From Bacteroides sp. CAG:443 (GTDB lineage Bacteria; Bacteroidota; Bacteroidia; Bacteroidales; Bacteroidaceae): 48,501 nucleotides of DNA. Below the pieces are notes generated by a model, which saw only the letters and a program-made list of their open reading frames with translations, did no database searches and had not been told where the DNA came from. The translations under genes were made by a program, and so were the position numbers. The stretch covers positions 1 through 48,501 of the forward strand of contig FR887822.1 in assembly GCA_000432735.1 (NCBI GenBank), read 5' to 3'. Of this stretch, positions 41,876 through 48,501 are shown piece by piece. Positions within the stretch are counted from its first letter, which is position 1, and each line of letters begins with the position of its first letter.

Positions 41876-43126
41876 TTATTTTTTTCGCTCATATTCCAAG
41901 CTAGCCATGATAAAAGGACCTATCGCTTTCCCTTCGTTATTTACAATAGTTACATCGCTTCCGCATAAATAATAGCTTGCGGATCCATCTCGAGAAAGAT
42001 CCTTTGCCGGTCCTAATCCAGCAGAACGACAACTTTGATTCAGGTTGATAGTTCCATCCGAATTCTGGGTAACAAAAGTTTTCAGAAGCCCCTGATAAGC
42101 CTTTTCGGCCACATCCTTGTAAGTTTCCGGAAGAATACCCAAACGAATGCCTTTCAAATAAGCATAGGTAAACATGCTCGAAGCAGAAGATTCCAGATAG
42201 TTGGCTATGCCACATTCACCCACATACGAATGATCGTACTGAAGAAGTTGATACCATACACCGCTGCTCTTGTCCTGCCAACGTTCCAGCCCTTTTGCCA
42301 CAGTATTGGTAAGAGCAACCAGTTCTTTATAATCCGGATGGTTTTTCGGCATCACTTCCAGGACATCTACCAGAGCTGCAAAATACCAACCCATACCACG
42401 TCCCCAAAACTCTTTCGAGCATCCTTTATAAGGTTCCGACTTATTTGCCCAAAAAGAGTTAGCATCCTCCGGATTGGCAGACCAGGCATGATAAAAAAGC
42501 TGCTTGTCTGCATCATACGTATGACGTGCAACTGTCTTGAACTGATGGGCAATATCCGTCCATGCCTGCTCATTGTCTGGATCAAAGTTAGCCTGCCATT
42601 CTGCATAAAAGGCAGCTCCCATGTAAATGCCATCCAGCCACATCTGATCCGGATAAATATCTTTGTGGAAGAAACACCCCTTCGCATCCCCCGACTGAAT
42701 ACGAGAATAATCGTTTACCAAGTAATCATGCAAGAAATCTGCCGCCTTCTTATAACGGTCGGCGTTGTGAGTTCCATTCTTTTTATCCAAGGTCATTTCG
42801 TGCTTATACAAAGCAAAAAGCACCTTTCCTGAGTTTATATTGTCAATATTCCCTTTTTTGAAATTCTTAAAAGTACCATCCGGATTAATGGCATTGTCAG
42901 CATATTCTTTCGCCCACTGATAATAACTGCCTGTCCAGTCTGCATATTGATATTGCTCACATAAGTTTAGAAGAGATTTAGCCACAAGGCCGTTTACATA
43001 ATCCCACGACTTGCCATGCGTCCACTGCTTGCCTTGCGACTGTGCCATTTCCTGAGAATAACGTGTTTGTGCCCCTGCTGATAATGATGCCATAAACAGA
43101 CATACAGATAAAAATAGTGTTTTCAT
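41876..43126 (-). CDS. Exported GH105-like unsaturated rhamnogalacturonyl hydrolase
   Basis: A 416-residue protein with Sec signal (ASLSAGAQ) and the (alpha/alpha)6-barrel motifs of GH105/GH88 enzymes: MWLDGIYMG with D165 as the likely general acid/base, FWGRGMGWY, and ESSASSMFTYAY. These enzymes remove the unsaturated uronic residue left by pectin lyases. It is a single-gene unit with its own terminator and has no visible link to the ICE; pectin use is typical of gut Bacteroides. Confidence 0.85.
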   Translation of the reverse strand: MKTLFLSVCLFMASLSAGAQTRYSQEMAQSQGKQWTHGKSWDYVNGLVAKSLLNLCEQYQYADWTGSYYQWAKEYADNAINPDGTFKNFKKGNIDNINSGKVLFALYKHEMTLDKKNGTHNADRYKKAADFLHDYLVNDYSRIQSGDAKGCFFHKDIYPDQMWLDGIYMGAAFYAEWQANFDPDNEQAWTDIAHQFKTVARHTYDADKQLFYHAWSANPEDANSFWANKSEPYKGCSKEFWGRGMGWYFAALVDVLEVMPKNHPDYKELVALTNTVAKGLERWQDKSSGVWYQLLQYDHSYVGECGIANYLESSASSMFTYAYLKGIRLGILPETYKDVAEKAYQGLLKTFVTQNSDGTINLNQSCRSAGLGPAKDLSRDGSASYYLCGSDVTIVNNEGKAIGPFIMASLEYERKK

Positions 43127-43162
43127 GTTTTATTGATTTTGGTATAAATAATAGTTTCCCGC

Positions 43163-43199
43163 TACAAAAAAAGGTCGGCTGATTATTCAGTCGACCTTT
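43163..43199 (-). terminator. Terminator of tRNA-Cys copy 2
   Basis: Stem AAAGGTCG/CGACCTTT continues as GCTGA/TTCAGT (one G-U) with a 4-nt loop; on the minus strand a T7 run follows. It begins 4 bp after the tRNA end. Confidence 0.87.
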
Positions 43200-43203
43200 C
43201 ACG

Positions 43204-43275
43204 AGGTTCCTGGCGGATTCGAACCGCCGTACACGGTTTTGCAGACCGCTGACTAAGCCACTCATCCAAGGAACC
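43204..43275 (-). tRNA. tRNA-Cys (GCA), copy 2
   Basis: Identical over its whole length to the tRNA-Cys at 41529-41600, including GAG before and ATT after (76 bp identical in all). Own promoter and terminator. Confidence 0.95.
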
Positions 43276-43312
43276 ATTTCCCAAAAGTAATCGTTTTGTC
43301 CCGATTGCGTTG

Positions 43313-43343
43313 CAAAGGTATAACTAATTTTCGATTCTGCAAT
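43313..43343 (-). promoter_or_regulatory. Promoter of tRNA-Cys copy 2
   Basis: Minus-strand -7 box TACCTTTG (43313-43320) and ATTG at -33 (43340-43343), 19-nt spacer, the same arrangement as copy 1. Confidence 0.7.
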
Positions 43344-43352
43344 ACCTGAAGC

Positions 43353-43535
43353 TCATTTTTTTGAAATTTCATCACCTTGACAACATTGTTTCTTTGCTAC
43401 AGGACATCCCGAACACCCACAGCCGCAACCACTTGAAGCAGCTTTTCTTCTTCTGAAAGATTTCAGAAAATGTTTCCCTGTGTATACCACACAGAGAAAC
43501 ATAATCACATAAACTATTACGTCTTGTACATTCAT
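43353..43535 (-). CDS. FeoB-associated Cys-rich membrane protein
   Basis: A 60-residue protein with one TM helix (VQDVIVYVIMFLCVVYTGK) and a cysteine-rich tail GCGCGCSGCPVAKKQCC, typical of the small partners found after feoB. It lies 9 bp after feoAB and is cotranscribed with it. It may handle ferrous iron on the cytosolic side or act like FeoC. Confidence 0.87.
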   Translation of the reverse strand: MNVQDVIVYVIMFLCVVYTGKHFLKSFRRRKAASSGCGCGCSGCPVAKKQCCQGDEISKK

Positions 43536-43544
43536 ATTTTTTAT

Positions 43545-46025
43545 TTATATAAACAGACTTCCAACCTGATGAACCAAGAAGGCTACTACCCAGGCCAGTA
43601 AAGTAGTATAACATATCGTAAATGCAGCCCATTTCCAACTACCCGATTCATTCTTAATGGCAGCAACCGTCGCCACGCAAGGGAAATAGATCAGGATAAA
43701 CAACATATAACCGTATGCCACCAGCGGCGTAATCGGAATACGTTCCGACAGGTCTACCGAATTGATATCATCATTATTTGTATAAAGTACCCCCAATGAA
43801 CTTACTACAAGCTCCTTGGCACCGATACCTGAAAGCAGGCCAATACCCATTTTCCAGTCGAATCCCAAAGGCTCGATAACCGGTTCAATAGCCTTTCCTA
43901 TCTGTCCGATATACGAATTTTCCTGCTGTTCTGCGGTATTAGTATAAGCATTATGATTCGGATAATATCCCAGGAACCAGATAATAATGGAAGCTACCAT
44001 GATAATGCCTCCCATTTTCTTCAGGTACTGAGCACCCTTTTCCCACGTATGACGAAGCACAGACTTCAGCGTCGGCATACGGTAAGGCGGAAGTTCCATC
44101 ACAAACGGAGCATCATCTCCTTTCACGATAAAGCGGCTGAAGATACGAGCCATCAACACAGCCAGCAAAATACCTATCACGTATATAGACAGCAATACCA
44201 GACTTGCCTTCGAAGGGAAGAAAGCTCCGATCATGACCAGATAAATAGGCAGACGGGCACTGCATGAAATCAGCGGATTAATCAGGATCGTCACCAGACG
44301 CGATTTCCGGCTTTCGATGATACGTGATGCCATGATAGCAGGCACGTTACATCCGAATCCCATAATCAACGGGATAAACGACTTGCCGTGCAATCCCATC
44401 TTATGCATAATCTTATCCATGATGAATGCAGCACGTGCCATATATCCCGAATCTTCCATAAATGAAATAAAGACATACAGCAGCAAGATATTAGGCAAGA
44501 AAACAATAACCCCGCCTACTCCACCTATTATACCATCTACAATCAGATCTTTAACGGGACCTGCCGGTATAAAGGTTTCGGCCAATACAGCAATCTGTCT
44601 CACAATCCACTCTATCCATCCTTTCGGATATTCTCCAAAGACAAAGGTACATTCGAACATCAGATAAAGAAAGACAAAGAAGATAGGGAATCCCCAAATC
44701 TTGTGCGTCACGATACTATCGACAATACGGGTAAACATTTCCGTATTCTGATTCTTTTCCGTAAATGTTTCTTTCAGGGCCCCCGTAATAAATCCGTATT
44801 TAGCATCAGCAATGGCCTGTTCACTATCCTCGTTCATCGACAAGCGGATCCTTTCGGCCTCTCGATCACGAATCTTCATGACCTCCTTTCCGTTAGGCAA
44901 CGTCGCTATCACACGCTGTTCAATATCCTTATCATTTTCCAGCAACTTAATGGCAAGAAAACGGGTAGAATACTTGTAACGGATATTTTCATTCTCGCAG
45001 ATTTCTTCCTTTACCGCATCGATACTCCGCTCCAGTTCCGGACCGTGATTGATATGTATGTGCCGGATATAACTTTTTCCGTCAAACTCATGCGTTTCCT
45101 CCTCATGGCTGCCATACTTATGGTCGGGAACGTATTTGTCGTGCCACTCACGATATTCGCGCATTGCCTCGTCCTGTATCTCCTCCTTCTGCCCCATGAA
45201 GTCGGCACCTTCATATAATCCGATAATCACATGAAACAAATTGTCAATACCTTTGCCCGTACGGCTGATAGTCGGTACGATAGGCACTCCGAACAATTGC
45301 CCCAGTTTCTTATAATCCAGTGTATTTCCACTATGCTGAAGTGCATCGAACATATTTAATGCAATGACCATGCGGACATTCATATCGATCAACTGAGCAG
45401 TCAAATACAGGTTACGTTCCAAGTTGCCAGCATCGACCACATTGATGATCACATCCGGGGTTTCATCAATAATATGCTTACGCACATACAATTCCTCGGG
45501 GCTGTAAGCCGAAAGCGAATAAGTACCCGGCAAGTCCACCAGACGGAAATGATAACCCTGAAAGTCGAAATGTCCTTCCTTAGCGTCTACTGTCACACCA
45601 CTGTAATTACCTACATGTTCGTGTGAGCCGGAAGCCACATTGAAAAGCGATGTCTTTCCACAATTCGGATTACCCACCAGTGCCACATTAATCGTGCGAC
45701 GCTTACCACTTGCTATTTCCTTCAACTTTGCCTCAGACACTGGAATGTCTTCCGCTATCGGGTCATGGAAATGTGTTTCCTGCATAGACTCACGTGCTTC
45801 TTCTTCACTTACCACTTCTATCATGGCAGCTTCCTGTCGGCGAAGTGATATTTCATACCCCATTATTTTGTATTTGATAGGGTCTTTCAAGGGAGCGTTC
45901 AAAAGGACTTCCACGGTCTTACCCTTCACAAAGCCCATCTCGATAATACGACGGCGGAAACCTCCATGCCCCATTACCTTGATAATTACACCCCTTTCAC
46001 CAGTTTGTAGTTCAGATAACCTCAT
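43545..46025 (-). CDS. feoB: Ferrous iron transporter FeoA-FeoB fusion
   Basis: An 826-residue protein. The FeoA SH3-like domain (1-72; LQTGERGVIIKVMG) is fused to FeoB: G domain with G1 GNPNCGKTS (118-126), G3 DLPGTYS and G4 ALNMFD, then the membrane domain with about ten TM segments, including the Gate motifs VFLPNILLLYVF and FGCNVPAIMASR. It imports Fe2+ across the inner membrane, important for anaerobes. The FeoAB fusion is usual in Bacteroides. Confidence 0.94.
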   Translation of the reverse strand: MRLSELQTGERGVIIKVMGHGGFRRRIIEMGFVKGKTVEVLLNAPLKDPIKYKIMGYEISLRRQEAAMIEVVSEEEARESMQETHFHDPIAEDIPVSEAKLKEIASGKRRTINVALVGNPNCGKTSLFNVASGSHEHVGNYSGVTVDAKEGHFDFQGYHFRLVDLPGTYSLSAYSPEELYVRKHIIDETPDVIINVVDAGNLERNLYLTAQLIDMNVRMVIALNMFDALQHSGNTLDYKKLGQLFGVPIVPTISRTGKGIDNLFHVIIGLYEGADFMGQKEEIQDEAMREYREWHDKYVPDHKYGSHEEETHEFDGKSYIRHIHINHGPELERSIDAVKEEICENENIRYKYSTRFLAIKLLENDKDIEQRVIATLPNGKEVMKIRDREAERIRLSMNEDSEQAIADAKYGFITGALKETFTEKNQNTEMFTRIVDSIVTHKIWGFPIFFVFLYLMFECTFVFGEYPKGWIEWIVRQIAVLAETFIPAGPVKDLIVDGIIGGVGGVIVFLPNILLLYVFISFMEDSGYMARAAFIMDKIMHKMGLHGKSFIPLIMGFGCNVPAIMASRIIESRKSRLVTILINPLISCSARLPIYLVMIGAFFPSKASLVLLSIYVIGILLAVLMARIFSRFIVKGDDAPFVMELPPYRMPTLKSVLRHTWEKGAQYLKKMGGIIMVASIIIWFLGYYPNHNAYTNTAEQQENSYIGQIGKAIEPVIEPLGFDWKMGIGLLSGIGAKELVVSSLGVLYTNNDDINSVDLSERIPITPLVAYGYMLFILIYFPCVATVAAIKNESGSWKWAAFTICYTTLLAWVVAFLVHQVGSLFI

Positions 46026-46042
46026 GTTTGTATTATTTTCCG

Positions 46043-46050
46043 CAAAGATA
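46043..46050 (-). promoter_or_regulatory. -7 box of feoAB
   Basis: TATCTTTG on the minus strand, 18 bp before the feoAB start codon; fits TAnnTTTG. No clear Fur site was recognised. Confidence 0.6.
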
Positions 46051-46287
46051 TATCATTGCTGCATGCTATGCAAGTTATTTAGATTGTTTTTAAATAAAAG
46101 ACATGAAGGTATTTTCCCCAGCCTACTCTGTCCGACAGCCAAATTGCCAGCCGACAAGCTGTTGTCCAGCCCTCCATCCGAGCCAAACATCAGCTTATAG
46201 TTTTTCAATATTTCCAGTCTTTTACTGAATATATGATATATTTTTCATTTTCTTCGTGACAAATATCCACCTATACAAGATTTTTCG

Positions 46288-46295
46288 TACCTTTG
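46288..46295 (+). promoter_or_regulatory. -7 box of the chromosomal polyferredoxin gene
   Basis: TACCTTTG, 42 bp before ATG 46338. The remaining 46051-46287 between the divergent genes shows nothing further that I can name. Confidence 0.6.
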
Positions 46296-46337
46296 CTATC
46301 AAACAGTTTTGACAAGTAAATCTTAAAAATCAAAATC

Positions 46338-47877
46338 ATGCTACGGAAAATCAGAAGGATACTGGCAGCGATTTGTTTCCTGCTCATCACACTACTATTC
46401 GTAGACTTCACAGGCGTCTTGCATCTCTGGTTCGGCTGGTTGGCCAAGATACAATTTTTACCCGCTGTACTGGCGCTTAATGCCGGAGTCATTTTATTCT
46501 TAGTTTTGCTTACATTGGTAGGCGGTCGTATTTATTGTTCGGTCATCTGTCCGTTGGGAGTCTTTCAGGACATTGTGGCGCGCATAGGCAAGGGGAAGAA
46601 AAAAATGCCCTACACCTATTCCAAGCCCAAGAGCTGGCTGCGGTATGTCATGCTTATTTTGCTGGTAGTCGCTTTCATTGCCGGCATACATGCCTTTGTA
46701 GCACTGCTCGACCCGTATGGCATTTACGGACGAATGGCCAATAATGTTTTCCAGCCTGTATGGATCTGGGGCAACAACCTGCTGGCAGCCATTGCGGAAC
46801 GGATAGACAGTTACGCATTCTACCGCACGGATGTATGGCTGAAAAGCCTACCTACCTTTATTATAGCCATAGCAATGGCAATACTCGTCATTGTTCTGGC
46901 ATGGAGAAACGGCCGTACTTACTGCAACACCATTTGTCCGGTAGGTACAATCTTGGGATTCCTTTCACGCTTCTCTTTGTTCCGCATCAGCATCGACAAG
47001 GAGAAATGCAACAAGTGTACGCTGTGTGCCCGCAACTGCAAGGCATCGTGCATCGATACGGCCAATTATCAGGTAGACCACAGCCGGTGTGTGGCTTGTA
47101 TGAACTGTATCGGAAAATGCAAGAAAGATGCTATCCACTACCGATTTGCCTACGCTAAAAAGACCGAAAACCAACCGGCTGCCCAACCGAAAGGCGAGAA
47201 CAGACGAGAATTCCTTGCCAGTTCCCTGCTTCTGCTGACCTCTTCCCTTCAGGCACAAGTTGCCGAAAAGGCTGAAAAGATTAAGATGGACGGCGGACTG
47301 GCAGACATTATCGATAAGAAAGCGCCGAAGCGTCAGACGCCGATTACTCCTCCGGGATCACAAAGCGCACGCAACATGCAGCAGCACTGTACAGCTTGCC
47401 AGTTGTGTGTATCGGCATGTCCTAACGAAGTATTGCGTCCGTCACAGTCACTCGATACTTTTATGCAACCTACCATGTCTTACGAACGCGGTTACTGCCG
47501 CCCGGAATGTACCAAATGTTCGGAAGTCTGTCCCGCAGGGGCTATCCTCAAGATTGACAAAGCCGAGAAATCATCCATTCAAATCGGACATGCCGTATGG
47601 GTAAAAGACTACTGTATTCCACTTACCGACAAGCAGGAAAGCGGCAACTGTGCACGCCACTGTCACCGACAAGCAGGAATGCGGCAACTGTGCACGCCAC
47701 TGTCCGGTAAATGCCATCTCCATGATTCCATCGGAACCTGGAAATCCGGATTCACTCAAGATTCCCGCCGTCAATACCGAACGCTGTATCGGTTGCGGAG
47801 CCTGCGAAAACCTCTGTCCGGCACGTCCGCTTAGCGCCATCTATGTGGAAGGACACGAACATCACCGCGTGATTTAA
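46338..47877 (+). pseudogene. Membrane polyferredoxin (NapH/NapG-like fusion), frameshifted
   Basis: Homologue of the ICE gene at 26406: same four TM segments, two CxxxCP motifs, internal RREFL before a hydrophobic stretch, and the same series of ferredoxin motifs. A 40-bp tandem duplication (47625-47664 and 47665-47704) shifts the frame after GNCARHC, so the reading frame that starts at 46338 ends at 47834 without the last clusters. The correct C-terminus (CIGCGACENLCPARPLSAIY) continues in another frame to 47877. Removing one repeat unit restores a full-length protein. Either a real inactivation, a reversible slippage switch, or an assembly error. Confidence 0.8.
47625..47704 (+). repeat. 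40-bp tandem duplication inside the polyferredoxin gene
   Basis: Two adjacent 40-bp units beginning ACCGACAAGCAGGAA; they differ at one base (GGAAAGCGG in the first, GGAATGCGG in the second, which changes a cluster Cys to Ser in the first). 40 is not a multiple of three. Confidence 0.92.
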
Positions 47878-47918
47878 TTTATTTTTCATGCTAACTCTTT
47901 TCAAAAAATTATAGGAAA

Positions 47919-48501
47919 ATGGACAAACAACACAATATCAACCGCAGGGACTTCCTGAAGATTGTAGGAATCAGTACGCTGGGAGCTACTGCCTCACTTT
48001 ACGGATGTTCGCCTAAAAAAGACACGGAAAAAGAAGGAAATACTCCGGTACCAATCGGTAAGATGACGTACCGTAATTTTCCTCCATATAAAGATAAGGT
48101 ATCTCTATTAGGATATGGATGCATGCGCTGGCCGACACTCCCCGCTCCCGACGGCACAGGGAATGTCATCGATCAGGAAGAAGTAAACCGACTGGTGGAT
48201 TATGCCATCGAACACGGAGTGAATTATTTCGATACAGCCCCCGTATATGTACAAGGATGGTCGGAAACATCGACGGGGATTGCCCTGAAACGCCACCCGC
48301 GCGAAAAGTTCTTTGTCGCTACCAAGATGTCTAACTTCTCGAATTCTGATTACAACTTCGGAGTAAAGATGTACCATAATTCAATGGAGAAGCTGCAAGT
48401 GGATTACATCGACTACTACTTGCTCCACATGCTGGGAGCTCCCGGAAAGAAAGGACTGGAAGGACGTTTCCTCGACAACGGGCTGCTGGATTTCCTGCTG
48501 A
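47919..48501 (+). CDS. Tat-exported aldo/keto reductase with ferredoxin-type C-terminus (chromosomal copy), 3'-truncated by window
   Basis: The open frame continues past the window end; 194 residues are visible. Tat signal NRRDFLKIVG and lipobox-like SLYGC, then an AKR barrel start: LLGYGCMRWP, YFDTAPVYVQGWSE with the catalytic Asp and Tyr, VATKMSN with the Lys, and YYLLHMLG with the His. It matches the ICE-borne protein at 27952 along its visible length and follows the polyferredoxin gene in the same order. The C-terminal cluster motifs lie outside the window and are inferred. Confidence 0.85.
   Translation, partial: MDKQHNINRRDFLKIVGISTLGATASLYGCSPKKDTEKEGNTPVPIGKMTYRNFPPYKDKVSLLGYGCMRWPTLPAPDGTGNVIDQEEVNRLVDYAIEHGVNYFDTAPVYVQGWSETSTGIALKRHPREKFFVATKMSNFSNSDYNFGVKMYHNSMEKLQVDYIDYYLLHMLGAPGKKGLEGRFLDNGLLDFLL

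Noticed and set aside
42035..42832. 265-residue plus-strand open frame opposite the GH105 gene
   Set aside because: Antisense to a well-supported gene; no motif and an unlikely composition.
41635..46296. Sequences GTACCTTTGC at 41635-41644 (minus) and 46287-46296 (plus) matching the CTnDOT target consensus GTAnnTTTGC
   Set aside because: Both coincide with TAnnTTTG promoter boxes of a tRNA and of the polyferredoxin gene, and neither sits next to the integrase; chance overlap of the two consensus sequences is sufficient.
1..48501. CRISPR arrays, rRNA genes or insertion sequences
   Set aside because: I saw no regularly spaced repeat arrays, rRNA segments or transposase-like proteins on reading both strands.

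Overview
The window reads as a Bacteroides or Phocaeicola chromosome (order Bacteroidales) carrying the right-hand part of a CTnDOT-type integrative conjugative element (ICE). Three things point there: the promoters have the Bacteroidetes -7 box TAnnTTTG, the regulators are RteA/RteB-like, and FeoA is fused to FeoB. The species cannot be settled from the sequence alone. The left end of the ICE lies outside the window. Its right end falls somewhere between the integrase gene (ends 41207) and the tRNA-Lys gene (41450-41522).

Layout. (1) 1-5636, ICE backbone: the 3' part of a type IV coupling protein, a strongly structured non-coding stretch (1118-1367) in front of a small reductase-like gene, then rteB and rteA on the minus strand with a small membrane-protein ORF where CTnDOT would carry tetQ. 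(2) 5637-29352, cargo: about 20 genes for exported or cytosolic oxidoreductases and esterases, bracketed by two AraC-family regulators. It contains four aldo/keto reductases, several flavodoxin-like proteins, a flavin reductase, a YqhD-like alcohol dehydrogenase, a carboxymuconolactone decarboxylase-cupin protein, six alpha/beta hydrolases, a membrane polyferredoxin and a Tat-exported ferredoxin-type protein. (3) 29353-39924, ICE backbone: a DUF4099/DUF3945 protein, a small DUF4099 protein, topoisomerase III, a PRTRC cassette (E, C, F, B, ThiF) and three small helix-turn-helix proteins. (4) 39984-41207: tyrosine integrase. (5) 41297-48501, chromosome: tRNA-Lys, tRNA-Cys, a GH105-type hydrolase, a second identical tRNA-Cys, a FeoB-associated protein, FeoAB, and a polyferredoxin plus Tat-type aldo/keto reductase pair that is homologous to the pair at the end of the ICE cargo.

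The most striking observation is that the cargo is organised as one regulon. A conserved element of about 40 bp occurs five times (7115, 8239, 12979, 16613, 24686). Each copy ends 18-20 bp before a TAnnTTTG -7 box and opens a new transcription unit. None of the five promoters has a -33 TTTG where one would be expected, so activation by one or both AraC proteins is likely. The enzyme set (DkgA-like reductases plus a YqhD-like dehydrogenase under AraC control) resembles the E. coli YqhC reactive-aldehyde regulon, greatly enlarged and mostly exported. I infer a mobile electrophile or xenobiotic carbonyl/ester detoxification module; the substrate is unknown.

Other points of interest are a candidate structured RNA or attenuator at 1118-1367, a 10-bp helically phased repeat in front of two ICE operons, long hairpins at ICE module borders, and a 40-bp tandem duplication that breaks the chromosomal polyferredoxin gene. 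Some sites and domain names rest on recall of protein families without database searches; confidences reflect that.
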